From NCBI GenBank assembly GCA_944548615.1, contig OX155961.1:25554469-25618468 (forward strand): 64,000 bases of DNA. Direction: 5' to 3'. The position numbers were made by a program, and so were the translations under genes. Below the pieces are notes generated by a model. The model had not been told where the DNA came from. It searched no databases and saw only the letters and a program-made list of their open reading frames with translations. Shown piece by piece: positions 19,133 through 29,366 of the stretch. The stretch's first letter is position 1. Each line of letters starts with the position of its first letter. This stretch comes from Micropterix aruncella (taxonomy: Eukaryota; Arthropoda; Insecta; Lepidoptera; Micropterigidae).

Positions 19133-19412
19133 GGTGGATAGACGGGCAAGGCCACGGTCTGCGATAAATTTGAACCGAATTACCTCTTACATTAGGTAGA
19201 GGCCGCGCAAGTGACGTCGGACCCGTAACTAGTCAGGAGGAATGAGAAATCCTACAAAATTTGGTAGTGAGAGCGCGTTGTGTTCTCACGGGCTCGTTAA
19301 ACTAGCTAAATGGTGGACTGTATTTATCCCCAAGTCTCTACATTTCACTCCAAGTTCAAAGAAAGATCAATCATAGATGAACGTAGCGCGTTCGCCCGTT
19401 GTAGTTAACAAC
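19133..19412 (-). repeat. Diverged copy of the GC-rich retroposon family
   Basis: Read on the minus strand it starts GTTAACTACAACGGGCGAAC and ends with the block whose plus-strand text is CGGTCTGCGATAAATTTGAA, CCGAATTACCTC and TAGTCAGGAGG. These blocks recur in the copies at 56.4 and 61.1 kb. It is shorter and more diverged than those. Confidence 0.65.
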
Positions 19413-19500
19413 ACTCTTCTGCCAAATCATAGTACGGCGTTGATTAATCTAATGCGCTACATAATCAATGATATATTAACTCAATTTAACCGTCCTCTGA
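19413..19500. repeat. Short dispersed repeat (TAAATCRTAGTACGRCGTT)
   Basis: CCAAATCATAGTACGGCGTT and the following GCGCTACATAATCAATG match GGTAAATCGTAGTACGACGT and ACGCTACATAATTAATG at 42895-42950. A shorter match (GCTAAATCATAGTACGA) occurs at about 24990. A GATATATTAACTCAAT duplication follows (19468 and 19498). Function unknown. Confidence 0.55.
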
Positions 19501-19620
19501 TATATTAACTCAATGACCTTAGCAATTTTTGTTTCTAGGTGAGTTTTTGTAACAAATCAAACTAAGACTTACTCACCCTAAAATCTGAATGTAAGCATTT
19601 GCGGGTACGTTATGAAAATG

Positions 19621-19890
19621 TTTGTTTGTTTGTTTCTACTTTTTATTGCGACTATTTCCCATGGGCGGGTATATTACCATACAAAAATTTCTTACAGCCA
19701 ACCCTCTCATGAAGTATTTATATGTATGTGCACATGGACGTGTGTGTCTTGTCATTGCATTCGATCAACAAATTCAAAATGCAATTCCGTTAATTTAACC
19801 ACAAAGGAAAATTGTGACAGCCGGGAATTGAACCTGGAAATTTACAATCTAAGATCAGGCGGCCTAAGCACTATTCCACCAGGCCGTGAG
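19621..19890 (-). mobile_element. tRNA-derived SINE, second copy
   Basis: Same layout as 7318-7613. On the minus strand it has an A-box-like TGGAATAGTGCTTAGG, a B-box-like GGTTCAATTCCCGGC, a body with matching blocks and a (CAAA)n-type end (TTTG repeats at 19621). The 122-codon plus-strand frame here (MKMFVCLFLLFIATIS at its start) mimics a signal peptide. It is fully accounted for by the SINE sequence. Confidence 0.75.
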
Positions 19891-19921
19891 ACATTTATGA
19901 TGACAGTTCTACAAATCCAAG

Positions 19922-20972
19922 CGACCGCACCCTTAACCCCTTTCTGCGGGGTGTCCCGAAAAAAGAAACAGCCTCAATAGGTTAACATTACGACACGGTA
20001 ACTAACGTCACGTCAACACCGTAACGCGGCATGCTAATTCATACGTATGGACCACAGTCCGAGTTATATACGCAATCCTTGATATTTTTCTCAGTGTAAT
20101 CTTTAAAAATTGGATGCAGTTGTTTCTTATCGCAAAACGTTAAATCTTGTATCATGTTTACACATACACATACACACATAATGTACACACACATCCTCAC
20201 ACATAAGAGTGAATTGGTGGATGTATTGTATAATTATTTTCGATAACTTTTTTAAATTAATGATTATTTTGACATTGTAATATTTTTTTATTTCTTTTTT
20301 AATTTACCGTTTTATTGATTTTACTTTTTAAAATATATATTTTTAAATATTTTGTTTGAAACCAATATACTAGAAAAATTGTTTCTTCAAACTTCATTTT
20401 AATTTGCTTAATCGTTGTTTCCTTCAAAGAAGGCGGCTTTAGTGATACAAGTAAATACATTCACATGAATTTGGCACCTCTTTAAATTGTCTCCGGGGCA
20501 AGTACCCCGGTTGTCTCACTCCCACTCCTTCTAGGTTCGGGCTGCTATAATGCCTAATATTTTCCAGATCAATTAATTGAATTATTAATAGTCGTTGGAA
20601 AACTATTCTGCCAAAAGCATAAATCCACACACCGAATAAAAACCACTATTAAATCCTACAAATATGTGAAATGACCGTGACGCGTTGGCATTGCGCACTC
20701 TGCGAGATAGATGGAAAAGGGCAATAAATACCGGGTGGAGGCGCGAGTGGTAAAAAAGGAGAGAGCGATAAAACGTGTAATGGGTGCGCGGCCGAAACCA
20801 TTTTACGCGCGAACCCGCCATAAAGGGCTTTTACCAGCGCCCTACTTCGCCGACTCGCGCCTACTTTCCTTTTCATTATCATAATTTCAACGCGATGCGT
20901 TATTACGCCCGTATAAACATTTCTGTTTCTTTTTTCGGGACACCCCACAAAACGGGGTTAAGGGTGCGGTCG
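19922..20972. mobile_element. Element bounded by 50-bp inverted repeats
   Basis: The left arm (19922-19971) runs CGACCGCACCCTTAACCCC to GTCCCGAAAAAAGAAACAG. The right arm (20923-20972) is its reverse complement with three mismatches in 50. Weaker similarity (ATGATGACA) continues outward on both sides, so the true ends may lie near 19898 and 21006. The 950-bp interior has AT-rich sequence, a C/G-rich patch (20480-20540) and a segment duplicated at 22.3 kb, but no transposase frame. Class unassigned. Confidence 0.7.
20617..20775. repeat. 160-bp direct repeat, copy 1 (copy 2 at 22319-22484)
   Basis: The block AATAAAAACCACTATTAAAT, then CCTACAAATATGTGAAATGA, CATTGCGCACT, GATAGATGGAAAAG and AAATACCGGGTGGAGGCGCG is repeated at 22319-22484 with about 10 per cent difference. 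Copy 1 lies inside the 50-bp inverted-repeat element and copy 2 lies outside it. Confidence 0.8.
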
Positions 20973-21006
20973 TCCAAAAGTAGACAATTAATTATTGTCA
21001 TCATGA

Positions 21007-22318
21007 ATTTCATAACGTACTCGCAAACGCTTATTTTCGTGCAACTTGTAACGGTTAGCAACATATATAATTTTCTGACTACCAATTAATTCACACGGTA
21101 ACATTTCTCGCAAGAATTCTGTCTGATTTAATTAATAGCATAATTAATCAGAATTCACAAACGTGTCTTTCGCGCTCAGCATTTTTTAAACGTTTCTTTC
21201 AATATACGAATGTATAGCCTGACGTCATTCTGAACTTTTAAACGTCAAAATGTTGGATTTATAAACTGCAATTTTTCATATATAAAATCATTCTTTCGCC
21301 GACATCGACTACTCTGGTAAGCGTCTCTCTGTATATATTAATCGAATATTAAATTGTTCAAATACTAATGTTTGTGTTTCTATACTCTCTTGTCAATTGA
21401 GGTTTAAATCGACGTAAGATTGGAAGCCTGGTTTTCGCACATCATCAGAAAGAGCGACCAGGCACTCATCTAACAAACTAATACTTTTTCCTGTAGTGAA
21501 CGTGAATATTGTTATTTTACTATATATTAGATATATGTTTACATACTTAATTTAAACGTAATATCAGTCCAATAAATCTATGTCTTCCTTCTTAAAGTGT
21601 TTAGTTTTCTTTAAACGGCACAATAATGAAAAATAATGGAGGCTTTTAATTCATATTAAAAAAATATATTTTTGAAATATTTAATATATATTTTGCAAAT
21701 AATCACTTCGCCTCTTACGGCATCCCAGAAAACTGTCGCCATCAATTTGAAATGACGCACAGTGCCGCGACAGTAGAAAAAAATCAAAAAATACGTCTAG
21801 CGATTTGACGTCTTTTGATACCATCATTCTAAACAGGATGAGCAAAAACTCATTAGGACGCGGTTTTATTACTTACGTTTTTATTAGTTACGTTTTTATT
21901 ACTTTCAATTAGCAACCTTCGCACGCCGTAATAATCACATGTTGGTGCATTTTGTCACTTAGATAAAACGTCTCATTCAACCGAAATTAATAAATATTTG
22001 CCAACGAGCTATCATGAAGGGTGTATACCAAGGTATGTGTTTTATACTTCTATTATAATTGTGACGATACATGCTTTGCCTCCACCTCTACGTCTCCTCA
22101 AATTGTCATCTAGATATTTTGTCGTCTACATAATTGTCGAATTGTCATTATGTACAGAATTGTCACCTAGTATTGTCAAAATCATATATTATATAACTTT
22201 GACAGAGCTTTACAAGCTCAAAAAACTGAAATACAAAAGAAATGCCTTGTGTATTCCAAATCTATGAATTGGATTATTATTAGTCGAAGGTGTGATTTTC
22301 TCCCAAATGCAAAAATCC
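21007..22318. other. AT-rich stretch, no gene recognised
   Basis: No recognised domain. A small local duplication of TTACGTTTTTATTA occurs near 21876 and 21891. The 89-codon plus-strand frame at 21998-22267 is hydrophobic and AT-driven, without similarity I know. Confidence 0.4.
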
Positions 22319-22484
22319 TACACCAAAACAAAAATACAACACCAAATAAAAACCACTAATAAATCCTACAAATATGTGAAATGACCATGACGAGTTAGCA
22401 TTGCGCACTTCGCAAGATAGATGGAAAAGCGAAATAAATACCGGGTGGAGGCGCGAGTGGTAAAAAAGAAAAGAGCGATATCGC
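22319..22484. repeat. 160-bp direct repeat, copy 2
   Basis: Matches 20617-20775 in the same orientation (see that entry). The shared core includes AAATACCGGGTGGAGGCGCG and AGTGGTAAAAAAG. Confidence 0.8.
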
Positions 22485-23679
22485 TAATATTATTTATTGT
22501 GGATATTTTACTTACCAATAGATAACGCAGAGCGCTGAAACGGATGTCAAATTTTTCTTTAACAGCCAAGTTCTTCAAACTTCCCATCAAAATTTTTAAA
22601 AAATATCACCCTATTAAAGAATGCCGATTTATTAAAACTCATATAAAATCGAAGACTATCGCGGTTGTTTGACATTATAAATAGGATAGAAAACGAATTT
22701 ACCGCGTGAAATTTGTAGCACCCGACGTTTCGGTGACGTTGCAGCCCAGGGTAGACTGACCTGTATATAATACATTAAAACTCACCTGTATATAATGCAT
22801 GTACAGTCAACGTCTTATTTTTGCAGCTTGAAAGCCCGTCATATACCAGTAGCTGTTTTGGGACCGGGGCGTTCACCTTATTTGACTGGCACAATACAGC
22901 GTGGCTAGGTATAGTTCGCGCTCTGGTTCTCAAGCTGTTTGTCAAATATTTCAAAATGGGAAATATGAAAGCGGTTAGTGCGAAGAACCCCCCAATCTGA
23001 GTCCCGGGAGACCATTTTTTTCATACCTATATGAGGTCTTGTTTTTGTGGAAAGCAGTGTTATTCTGCAACTCGACTAGGTTAGTAGTCATGCGGCCGCC
23101 GCCCGGAATAAATATGCCATTCAATATTTTATGAAGGTATCTTTCATGTTGCGCCGATTAGAGAGCGAATATATTTTAAATATAAGCACATATTTTAAGT
23201 GTTTATTTCAATAAATAAAACATAATAAAAATAATATATAATAAGGAAATTTAAATCACATCGAAGAAGTAAAAAGGCAGAGAGGAACCAATATAAATTT
23301 AATGTGGATTTCTGGAGAGGACGGTTGGAGTTGAGACCAAATGGGCCGAAGTAGTCGAGGCCGTCGGAGCCGTCCGCTCGTCGCGGTAAACAGCGCAAAC
23401 GCAATTGGAAACCACTTTAACTGTCAGTGGCAGAATGCAATTAACGCCCCACCAACTGACGCCCGGCAAAGGGAAATTTTATTGTTAAACCCGCCGGCAA
23501 GACGGCAATCTCACACGTACAATGCACCCGCAGACTTCTCTCTAACGTACCATCCTTAAGAAAATTCCACAAAGTGATTGGACGATTTTAAAGGAAAATG
23601 GAGCCGGGATTCATGAAAGAAAAAAGTACCCTATTGTCTGATAACAAGAATACCATTCAATTATTATTCACATCTATGG
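22485..23679. other. No gene recognised
   Basis: Mixed composition, with no domain-bearing frame. The frames at 23195-23404 (-) and 23341-23559 (+) overlap each other on opposite strands in a GC-richer patch and match nothing I know. Confidence 0.4.
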
Positions 23680-25424
23680 CATTCGTTATGTACACTGATT
23701 ACATCATAGAAATAATATGGAGAGATAGAATGCCTATGTCTACCTTAATGTCTACCTTAACGTCAAAGTACGTAATTATTAAATATTTAAACCTACATGC
23801 AAACTGTAAAAAAATGTTGCGTCACCCCAAGACGGCGCACCAACCCCCCCCCCCCTTCCCCCAACATCACCACCGCTCAAACCTTTCTACCCCCTCTTCG
23901 ACACACTCCCCTCCTCCCCCAACCCGTCCATCCTTCTCCGCCCCCTCCCATCTTCCCATCCCCTAATCCCTATCTCCCTTCCTTCCAACCTTTAACTCCC
24001 CCGTATCCCTCCCTCCCCCATCCCCCCTCTCCTTTACCTTCCCTCCTCACCCCCCTCCTTTAACTCCCCCCTTCAACCCTTTCCCCCTGCCTCTCACCCC
24101 CCACCCACCCACGAACCATTTGCCCTCTTCCCCTACAAGTAAAATCGATTGTGTCCCCTCAAGATTTTCCCGGCGAGTAGTCAGGGACTTATTTCATCTG
24201 TATATTCATTTCATAGATAAGGTCCTGTTAATATGCGACGCAACGCAATGAAAAATTGAATTTCGAACGCGCGTTATCTCATTGAATTTAAATATCAAAT
24301 TGCAAGCGCGGGTCGCTGTCAGCCTTCGAATTCGAATTTCTAACGATCCACGCATCGCATGCTTCGCCGCTTTTATAGGTTCGCATTTAATTAATGTATG
24401 GTGGACTTTGAATATTATTTAAGTAGCTTGAAAATGAGATTTTCCATCCAAAATTTCACAAATCGATTTCAGCCCAACAAGCCACCTGTGTGGTAGGACG
24501 GTAGGCCGGTAACGTAATTGACATTTTACGTAAATGGTATTCAAATAATAAGTAGTATGATTTAAAATTTCGTTTGCTATTATAATATTATTTCATATCG
24601 AGATAGGATACTACATAGGCGTGTTAACCCCTCAAATGAATGGCGATTAGCTCGGGTTGCCTACGGCAAAATGTATATAAATTTATATTTACATTTACAT
24701 TTACATTTACATAGAGCGGGGTTTACTATAGAGCTATAGCATTACTATAGAGCGGATTACTATAAAGCGGCGCACATTTACATTTATATTTATATTTATA
24801 TAAATTTATATACATTTTGTATACATTTTGCCAAGGCATCCCTTAAGGGACGCCTCACATTTGAGGGGTTAAGCGCGCGGCCATACTATTATACCACGAA
24901 CGCCGCCATATTCACCATAAGAGGACATTAATTAATATTTGAAACTTCGAGTGCTATCTAAACGCCCCTTTTCGTAGTAAAATCCCAGCTGCTAAATCAT
25001 AGTACGATAGTACGTAGTAATATAATAACAAACGAATTTTGAAATCATATAAATCATACTCTTCATGATTATATGATTTCAAAAAGGGGTTAGGGGAGGG
25101 GGCGGGGTGTTTGGGGGATGAGAAGGGTGGGAGGAAAGCGGAGGAGGATGGACGGGTTGGGGAGGAGGATAGTGTGTCGGAGGGGGATGGAAAGGTTTGA
25201 GCGGAGGTGGGGTAAAGGGAAGGGGGGGGGGGAGGGTGGCACACGAGGGGGTCATCTCCTTGCCGGGAAAGACTTGGAGTAACGCAATATTTTTTTTAGT
25301 TTGTATGTAGGTATAAATACTTAATAATTATGTCCTTTGATCTTAAGGTAGACAATAAGGTATACATAGGCATTCTCTCTCTCCATAATATTTCTATGAT
25401 GTAATCAGTCTAAATAACGAATGC
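23680..25424. repeat. Large imperfect inverted repeat with pyrimidine-rich arms
   Basis: The left arm starts CATTCGTTATGTACACTGAT, continues TACATCATAGAAATAATATG and GTCTACCTTAA, and becomes C-rich at 23833-24120 (blocks such as CCGCTCAAACCTTTC and CCAACCCGTCCATCC). The right arm (about 25075-25424) is the reverse complement of the same series, with a G-rich tract at 25080-25250. The arms are about 330-350 bp with many small differences. The 1.0-kb loop contains the piggyBac-like MITE at 24624-24872. Frames read through the tracts are Pro-rich artefacts. Confidence 0.75.
24624..24872. mobile_element. piggyBac-like MITE flanked by TTAA
   Basis: The ends are TTAACCCCTCAAATG (24624-24638) and CATTTGAGGGGTTAA (24858-24872), a perfect 15-bp inverted pair including the TTAA target. 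Further in, CAAAATGTATATAAATTTAT and its inverse ATAAATTTATATACATTTTG are also palindromic. The 249-bp length, lack of an ORF and TTAA borders fit a miniature piggyBac-superfamily element. Related ends occur at 45338-45552 and 48011-48280. Confidence 0.8.
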
Positions 25425-25465
25425 GTGTTGACTACAACGAGAGAACCCGTCACCCCAGGCTGGTA
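25425..25465 (+). repeat. 5' end fragment of the GC-rich retroposon family
   Basis: GTTGACTACAACGAGAGAAC followed by CCGTCACCCCAGG matches the family 5' end with a few changes. It abuts the outer end of the 23.7-25.4 kb inverted repeat. Confidence 0.55.
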
Positions 25466-26310
25466 TAACGATATGTGATCGTTCTTTCATATAATTTAAT
25501 CAATAGTCCGTTCGTTCGATATAATCAATCAGTTCTTTTTTTTTTAATCATTCATTATCAATATTATTATGCATGGTCAAATAAATCGCTATTTGTTTCG
25601 CCGTCAATGTTATCAGCGCCACTTGCATTTTGCCGGCGCAGAAGGGTTGCCAAAATATGCAATCTAATACGATATATAATCAATAGTTTGGGATGTTTGC
25701 CATGGATTCGGGTCCCTACGCACACTCCGGCGGTCGTCGAGGGTAGCTTTTTATTTCGAATTTAAAGCGTAATTTCTTGATTTTGAGTAATTTTAAGAGT
25801 ATTTAAATTTATTAAAATATCATCAGTGGGCGACTCTAAGCAAGCAACGCCTAGCGAACATTTTTAATTAAGCTCTCCATTGTCTTGGTACGAGTAAAAT
25901 TTCTGTGCTCATTTTATCAGTTAATTAAATTCGCGCAGAAAAGGCTGGTTATTTCATGAAAAACATGATAATAGGTAATGTCGACAAAGAACATAATAAT
26001 ATGTACAAAAAGAGGAACGACGTTTTCATTTAACCAGCATAGCCACTATCCTGAACGGATCGTATCCCAATTAGTAAGTTTGGTTAGCATTATGAACGTT
26101 GGATATTATCTATATTAGGTCGTAACTTATCATAAGCAGGTTGAGTGCTTTATTTTGGCATGCAAACTCGAGTTTTACATAAATTGACTGAGGTAAACGT
26201 TTTACCAGAATTATTGGGATCTCCCAAGGAACCTACCCATATAAAACTGATTACTTTTTTAACATAATTACCGTTGTTATTATTAGTATACTAATTTCGT
26301 GACACGTTTT
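25466..26310. other. AT-rich stretch, no gene recognised
   Basis: No domain or clear repeat seen. The 96-codon frame at 25475-25765 has no recognised similarity. Confidence 0.4.
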
Positions 26311-26907
26311 AAGCTATTGCATAGCTTTTATCGCGGGCCTTAGGCCAGCGCGGCGACCGAATAAATAAATTTCTTAACGAAAATTTATAATTTTAAACAG
26401 ATAATTACGTTTAAACGAGTACTGCTTACGATTCGAAAAAAATATATGTTAAACAAGAACATTTTCCTAATATTCTTAGCTTTGAATATTTTAGATTTTG
26501 TTTATATTACATAGTGTAATTAATTTGTGAAATTAGGTCTAACCGAACACAAAAACGACTACTACGCAAATACTATCTGGCGTATTATTATGAAACCTGC
26601 ACCATTTTAAAGATAATTTAATTATCTATCTTTTTATCTACGATTTTTTTCGAATAATCCGGTTTTTTTGCTTTATCGAATTAAAAATTCGTGCACGGCG
26701 CTCTATCGGAAGACGTTTAAATTATTCTGAGTCATTTGCTACCGCAGCCGCAAATGATTCGGAATAATTTCAACGTTTTTCGATAGAGCGCAGTTATCTG
26801 ATATCAGAAAAAATAAAATAAATAAATAAATAAAATTGCATAAGTTGTTAAAAATGCTATGCAATAGCTTTACCGCGGCAGTCCCCGAGTGCCACACGTA
26901 TTTTTTT
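26311..26907. repeat. Hairpin-bearing repeat, copy 2
   Basis: Matches 14876-15457 from AAGCTATTGCATAGC to CCGAGTGCCACACGTATTTT. Its central stem has a few changes (ATTATTCTGAGTCATTTGC against GCAAATGATTCGGAATAAT), so pairing is slightly weaker. It carries an extra AATCCGGTTTTTTTGCTTTA segment before the stem region. Confidence 0.8.
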
Positions 26908-26994
26908 ATAACAGAACTAGCTGTTGTCGCGTAAATGTTCGAGTCGTTTTGTTAATTTAAGTAGTGTGGCATGTATTTGCCTTTTTATTTTTAT

Positions 26995-27140
26995 TTATTT
27001 TTATTTATTTATTGGAATTATTAAATTAAACATTTTACAATAAATATAATATTAAAACAAATGGCAAAAACTTTCCTTTTTCATTCACTGGCTAGTGCTG
27101 CCCAACTGGGATATACCCGTTCCAGGGCAAGCAATTTGTA
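26995..27140 (-). mobile_element. LINE 3' UTR fragment
   Basis: On the minus strand it contains CTTGCCCTGGAACGGGTATA and TCCCAGTTGGGCAGC and ends in an (AAAT)n tail, seen as TTTATTTATTTATTT at 26992-27012 on the plus strand. The same layout occurs at 30340-30485 (-), 35936-36090 (+) and at the 3' end of the LINE near 54.9-55.06 kb (+). It is therefore read as a 5'-truncated LINE tail. Confidence 0.6.
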
Positions 27141-27711
27141 TTTTTACATTTAAAACGGGGGTCGTTGAACCAACCAAACACAATAATAATAATAATTTAA
27201 AAATATATATAATAATAATAAATAAATATAATAATAAAATTTACAATATTATCCCCTTGAGTATGATACGACCAAATCTGGTTCTGAAACAATTATCCGT
27301 TGAGTATGATACGACCAGATTTGGTTCCGCGTTTTTTTCACTTCTTTGACGTTCTCATATTTATTCATAATTATCTAATTGTTTTACAAAATGATATTTC
27401 AATATTCTATATTCGAAATTTCAATGCAATCATTGTGCAGTTGTTCTTTTTATGATTGGTGTAGTAGTTTCGTAGTTATAGTACTTTAAGGTCGATGTCG
27501 CCGAAAATCCTGCAAAAGAGACAGATGCATCCATGAAAATACCCATTTACTCCAAGGGTTATATAGGAAATAGAAATATAAATACATTAGAATACACATA
27601 TACACACATACATACATATATACACAAAATATGTTAAGTCAACTTCAAATTATTCTACTTTAGAGTCTATTCTATTTTAGAGTCTACCTTTAGATATATA
27701 GCGAAAGACGT
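27141..27711. other. AT-rich stretch with a local duplication
   Basis: TTGAGTATGATACGACCARA, then TYTGGTTC, occurs twice (about 27257-27284 and 27300-27327). (AAT)n-type repeats lie at 27181-27240. A short AC-rich microsatellite lies near 27590-27630. No gene. Confidence 0.6.
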
Positions 27712-27726
27712 CCCCTTCCAGATGCA

Positions 27727-29068
27727 CAACTTGGGTTGTCGACTACAACGGGCGAGCCCGTCACCTCAGGAAGTTTTAACGATTAGTCGTTCTATCGACC
27801 TGCAGTGAGCGTAGAAGACTTTGGACAAAACAATCCAGCGTCTAGCTACGCCACAACCCGTTAGAGTCCAAAGCCTTACCGCGAGTAGCCAGGTATGTTA
27901 CCTGGCGGGCCCGACTCTCGCGCCCTAACTTCCAATTGTGACCAGATTTCTCCGGTCTCTCGATGGTTCCGAGTTCGAGGTCGCTTGCGCGGTCCTCTCC
28001 CTTACGAAGCGGTGAAACGGTGAATACCGAATCTATCGCGGACCATGGCGTCCTTTGCCCGCCTATTACCCAGGATCGGATGGCCAATGGTCATTTCAAG
28101 AGCATTCGCCGTAAGGTACGCAACCACCCCCGCTCTATAGGAAACAATACAGCTTACAGACTCCCCCGACTGTTGGTCAGAGTGTTTGGGGGCTAACGGG
28201 CCCATGATGACCCATGTGTTCAGGGTCGGTCACACTCACGGGTCAACACCCATCCGACGGCCTCCCCGCATGGGGTGCGAATCCCGGGTAGGACACTGGG
28301 TCAACCAGTCTCCCCTGGGAATCAAACCTCTGGCGCCCATGGATGGTCTGCACACCGTGCGGCGCAAGCCAATCGATTGTGCTCTCCGACTAACAGTCGG
28401 GGGAGTCTGGGAACTGTATTGTTTCCTACAGAGCGGGGGTGGTTGTCTACCTTACGGCGACTGCTCTTGAAATGACCATTGGCCATCCGATCCCGGTTCA
28501 GAGTCGGGCAAAGGACGCCTTGGTCCGCGATAGTTTCGGTATACTCCGTTTCACCGCTTCGTAAGGGAGAGGACCGCGCAAGCGACCTCGAACTCGGAAC
28601 CAATCGAGAGACCGGAGAAATCTGGTCACAATTGGAAGTGAGGGCGCGAGTATCTCGAGCCCGCCGGGTTTATTCCTGGCTAACTCGCGGTAAGGCGTTG
28701 GACTCTCACGGGTTGTGACGTTGCTAGACGTCGGATTGTATTGTCCAAAGTCTTCTACGCTCACTGCAGGGCGATAGAACGTATAATCGTTAAAACGTCC
28801 TGTGGTGACGGGCTCGCCCGTTGTAGTTGACATCTCAATATGTTAGTCAGAGTGCACAATCGATTGACTTGCGCCGCACGGTGCGCATTACGTCCAGGAG
28901 CGCCAGAGGTTTGATACCCAGGGGAAACTGACCAAGGCCAGAGTCCTACCCAGGTTCGCACCCCGTGCGTGGAGGCCGTCGGATGGGTGTTGACCCGTGA
29001 GTGTGACCGACCCTGAACACATGGGTCTTCGTGGCCAACCCATCATGGGCCCATTAGCTCCCTAAAAT
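27727..29068 (+). mobile_element. GC-rich retroposon family, outer copy with 14-15-bp TSD
   Basis: The element is bounded by CCCCTTCCAGATGCA (27712-27726) and CCCCTCCAGATGCA (29069-29082), a target duplication of 14-15 bp with one indel. It starts CAACTTGGGTTGTCGACTAC and ends GGGCCCATTAGCTCCC, then TAAAAT. It is split at 28184/28855 by a reversed copy of the same family. The two outer parts total about 672 bp. There is no conserved ORF: the frames present arise on both strands of the same GC-rich segments. Long target duplications and a short A-rich end suggest LINE-driven retroposition. The family is unnamed here. Confidence 0.75.
28185..28840 (-). mobile_element. GC-rich retroposon family, reversed copy nested in its sibling
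   Basis: It is flanked by TGTTGGTCAGAGTG (28171-28184) and TGTTAGTCAGAGTG (28841-28854), a 14-bp duplication with one mismatch. On the minus strand it begins TATTGAGATGTCAACTACAA and ends GGGCCCGTTAGCCCCCAAA. It is about 656 bp, close to the 672 bp of the host copy. The segment 28374-28832 is nearly identical to 60304-60773, pointing to recent spread. Confidence 0.75.
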
Positions 29069-29082
29069 CCCCTCCAGATGCA

Positions 29083-29366
29083 TACTACTTATCTCTTAGA
29101 CCTACGTGTCTTGTTCCTCACCACCCGCACCGCCTACCGCTGAACGCTGACATTGCTGGGCCAGAAGCTGCCGCAGCCTACTAGGTATTTCGAGGTGCTT
29201 GCACGCGTTACAAATTTCATGATATCCTTATAACTATACCACCTAAAAAAGTACAGTAAATAACTAATTTTATCTATATTTAAAACCTGTGATAATAGAT
29301 TAATTTTTATTTGATAAGGATTCTTATTTTATTGCTAATGTATTTAAGCACTGTCCATTTATTTAT
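29083..29366. other. Spacer without recognised features
   Basis: Moderately AT-rich. No domain or repeat was identified between the retroposon and the Helitron-like element. Confidence 0.4.

Noticed and set aside
19612..19980. 122-codon frame with a signal-peptide-like start
   Set aside because: It lies across a minus-strand tRNA-derived SINE whose relative at 7.3 kb does not keep the frame.
23797..24063. Proline-rich proteins in the C-rich tract
   Set aside because: Open in several frames because of base composition, and mirrored in the inverted arm at 24954-25244.
28262..28290. tRNA B-box-like GGTGCGAATCCC in the retroposon
   Set aside because: It lacks a matching A box at the right distance, is not conserved as GGTTCGANTCC in other copies (for example 58617-59323), and no cloverleaf could be drawn.
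28479..28718. 79-codon frame repeated almost unchanged at 60413-60652
   Set aside because: The two segments are nearly identical DNA, frames are equally open on the opposite strand, and the more diverged copies do not keep the frame. Not evidence of a protein.
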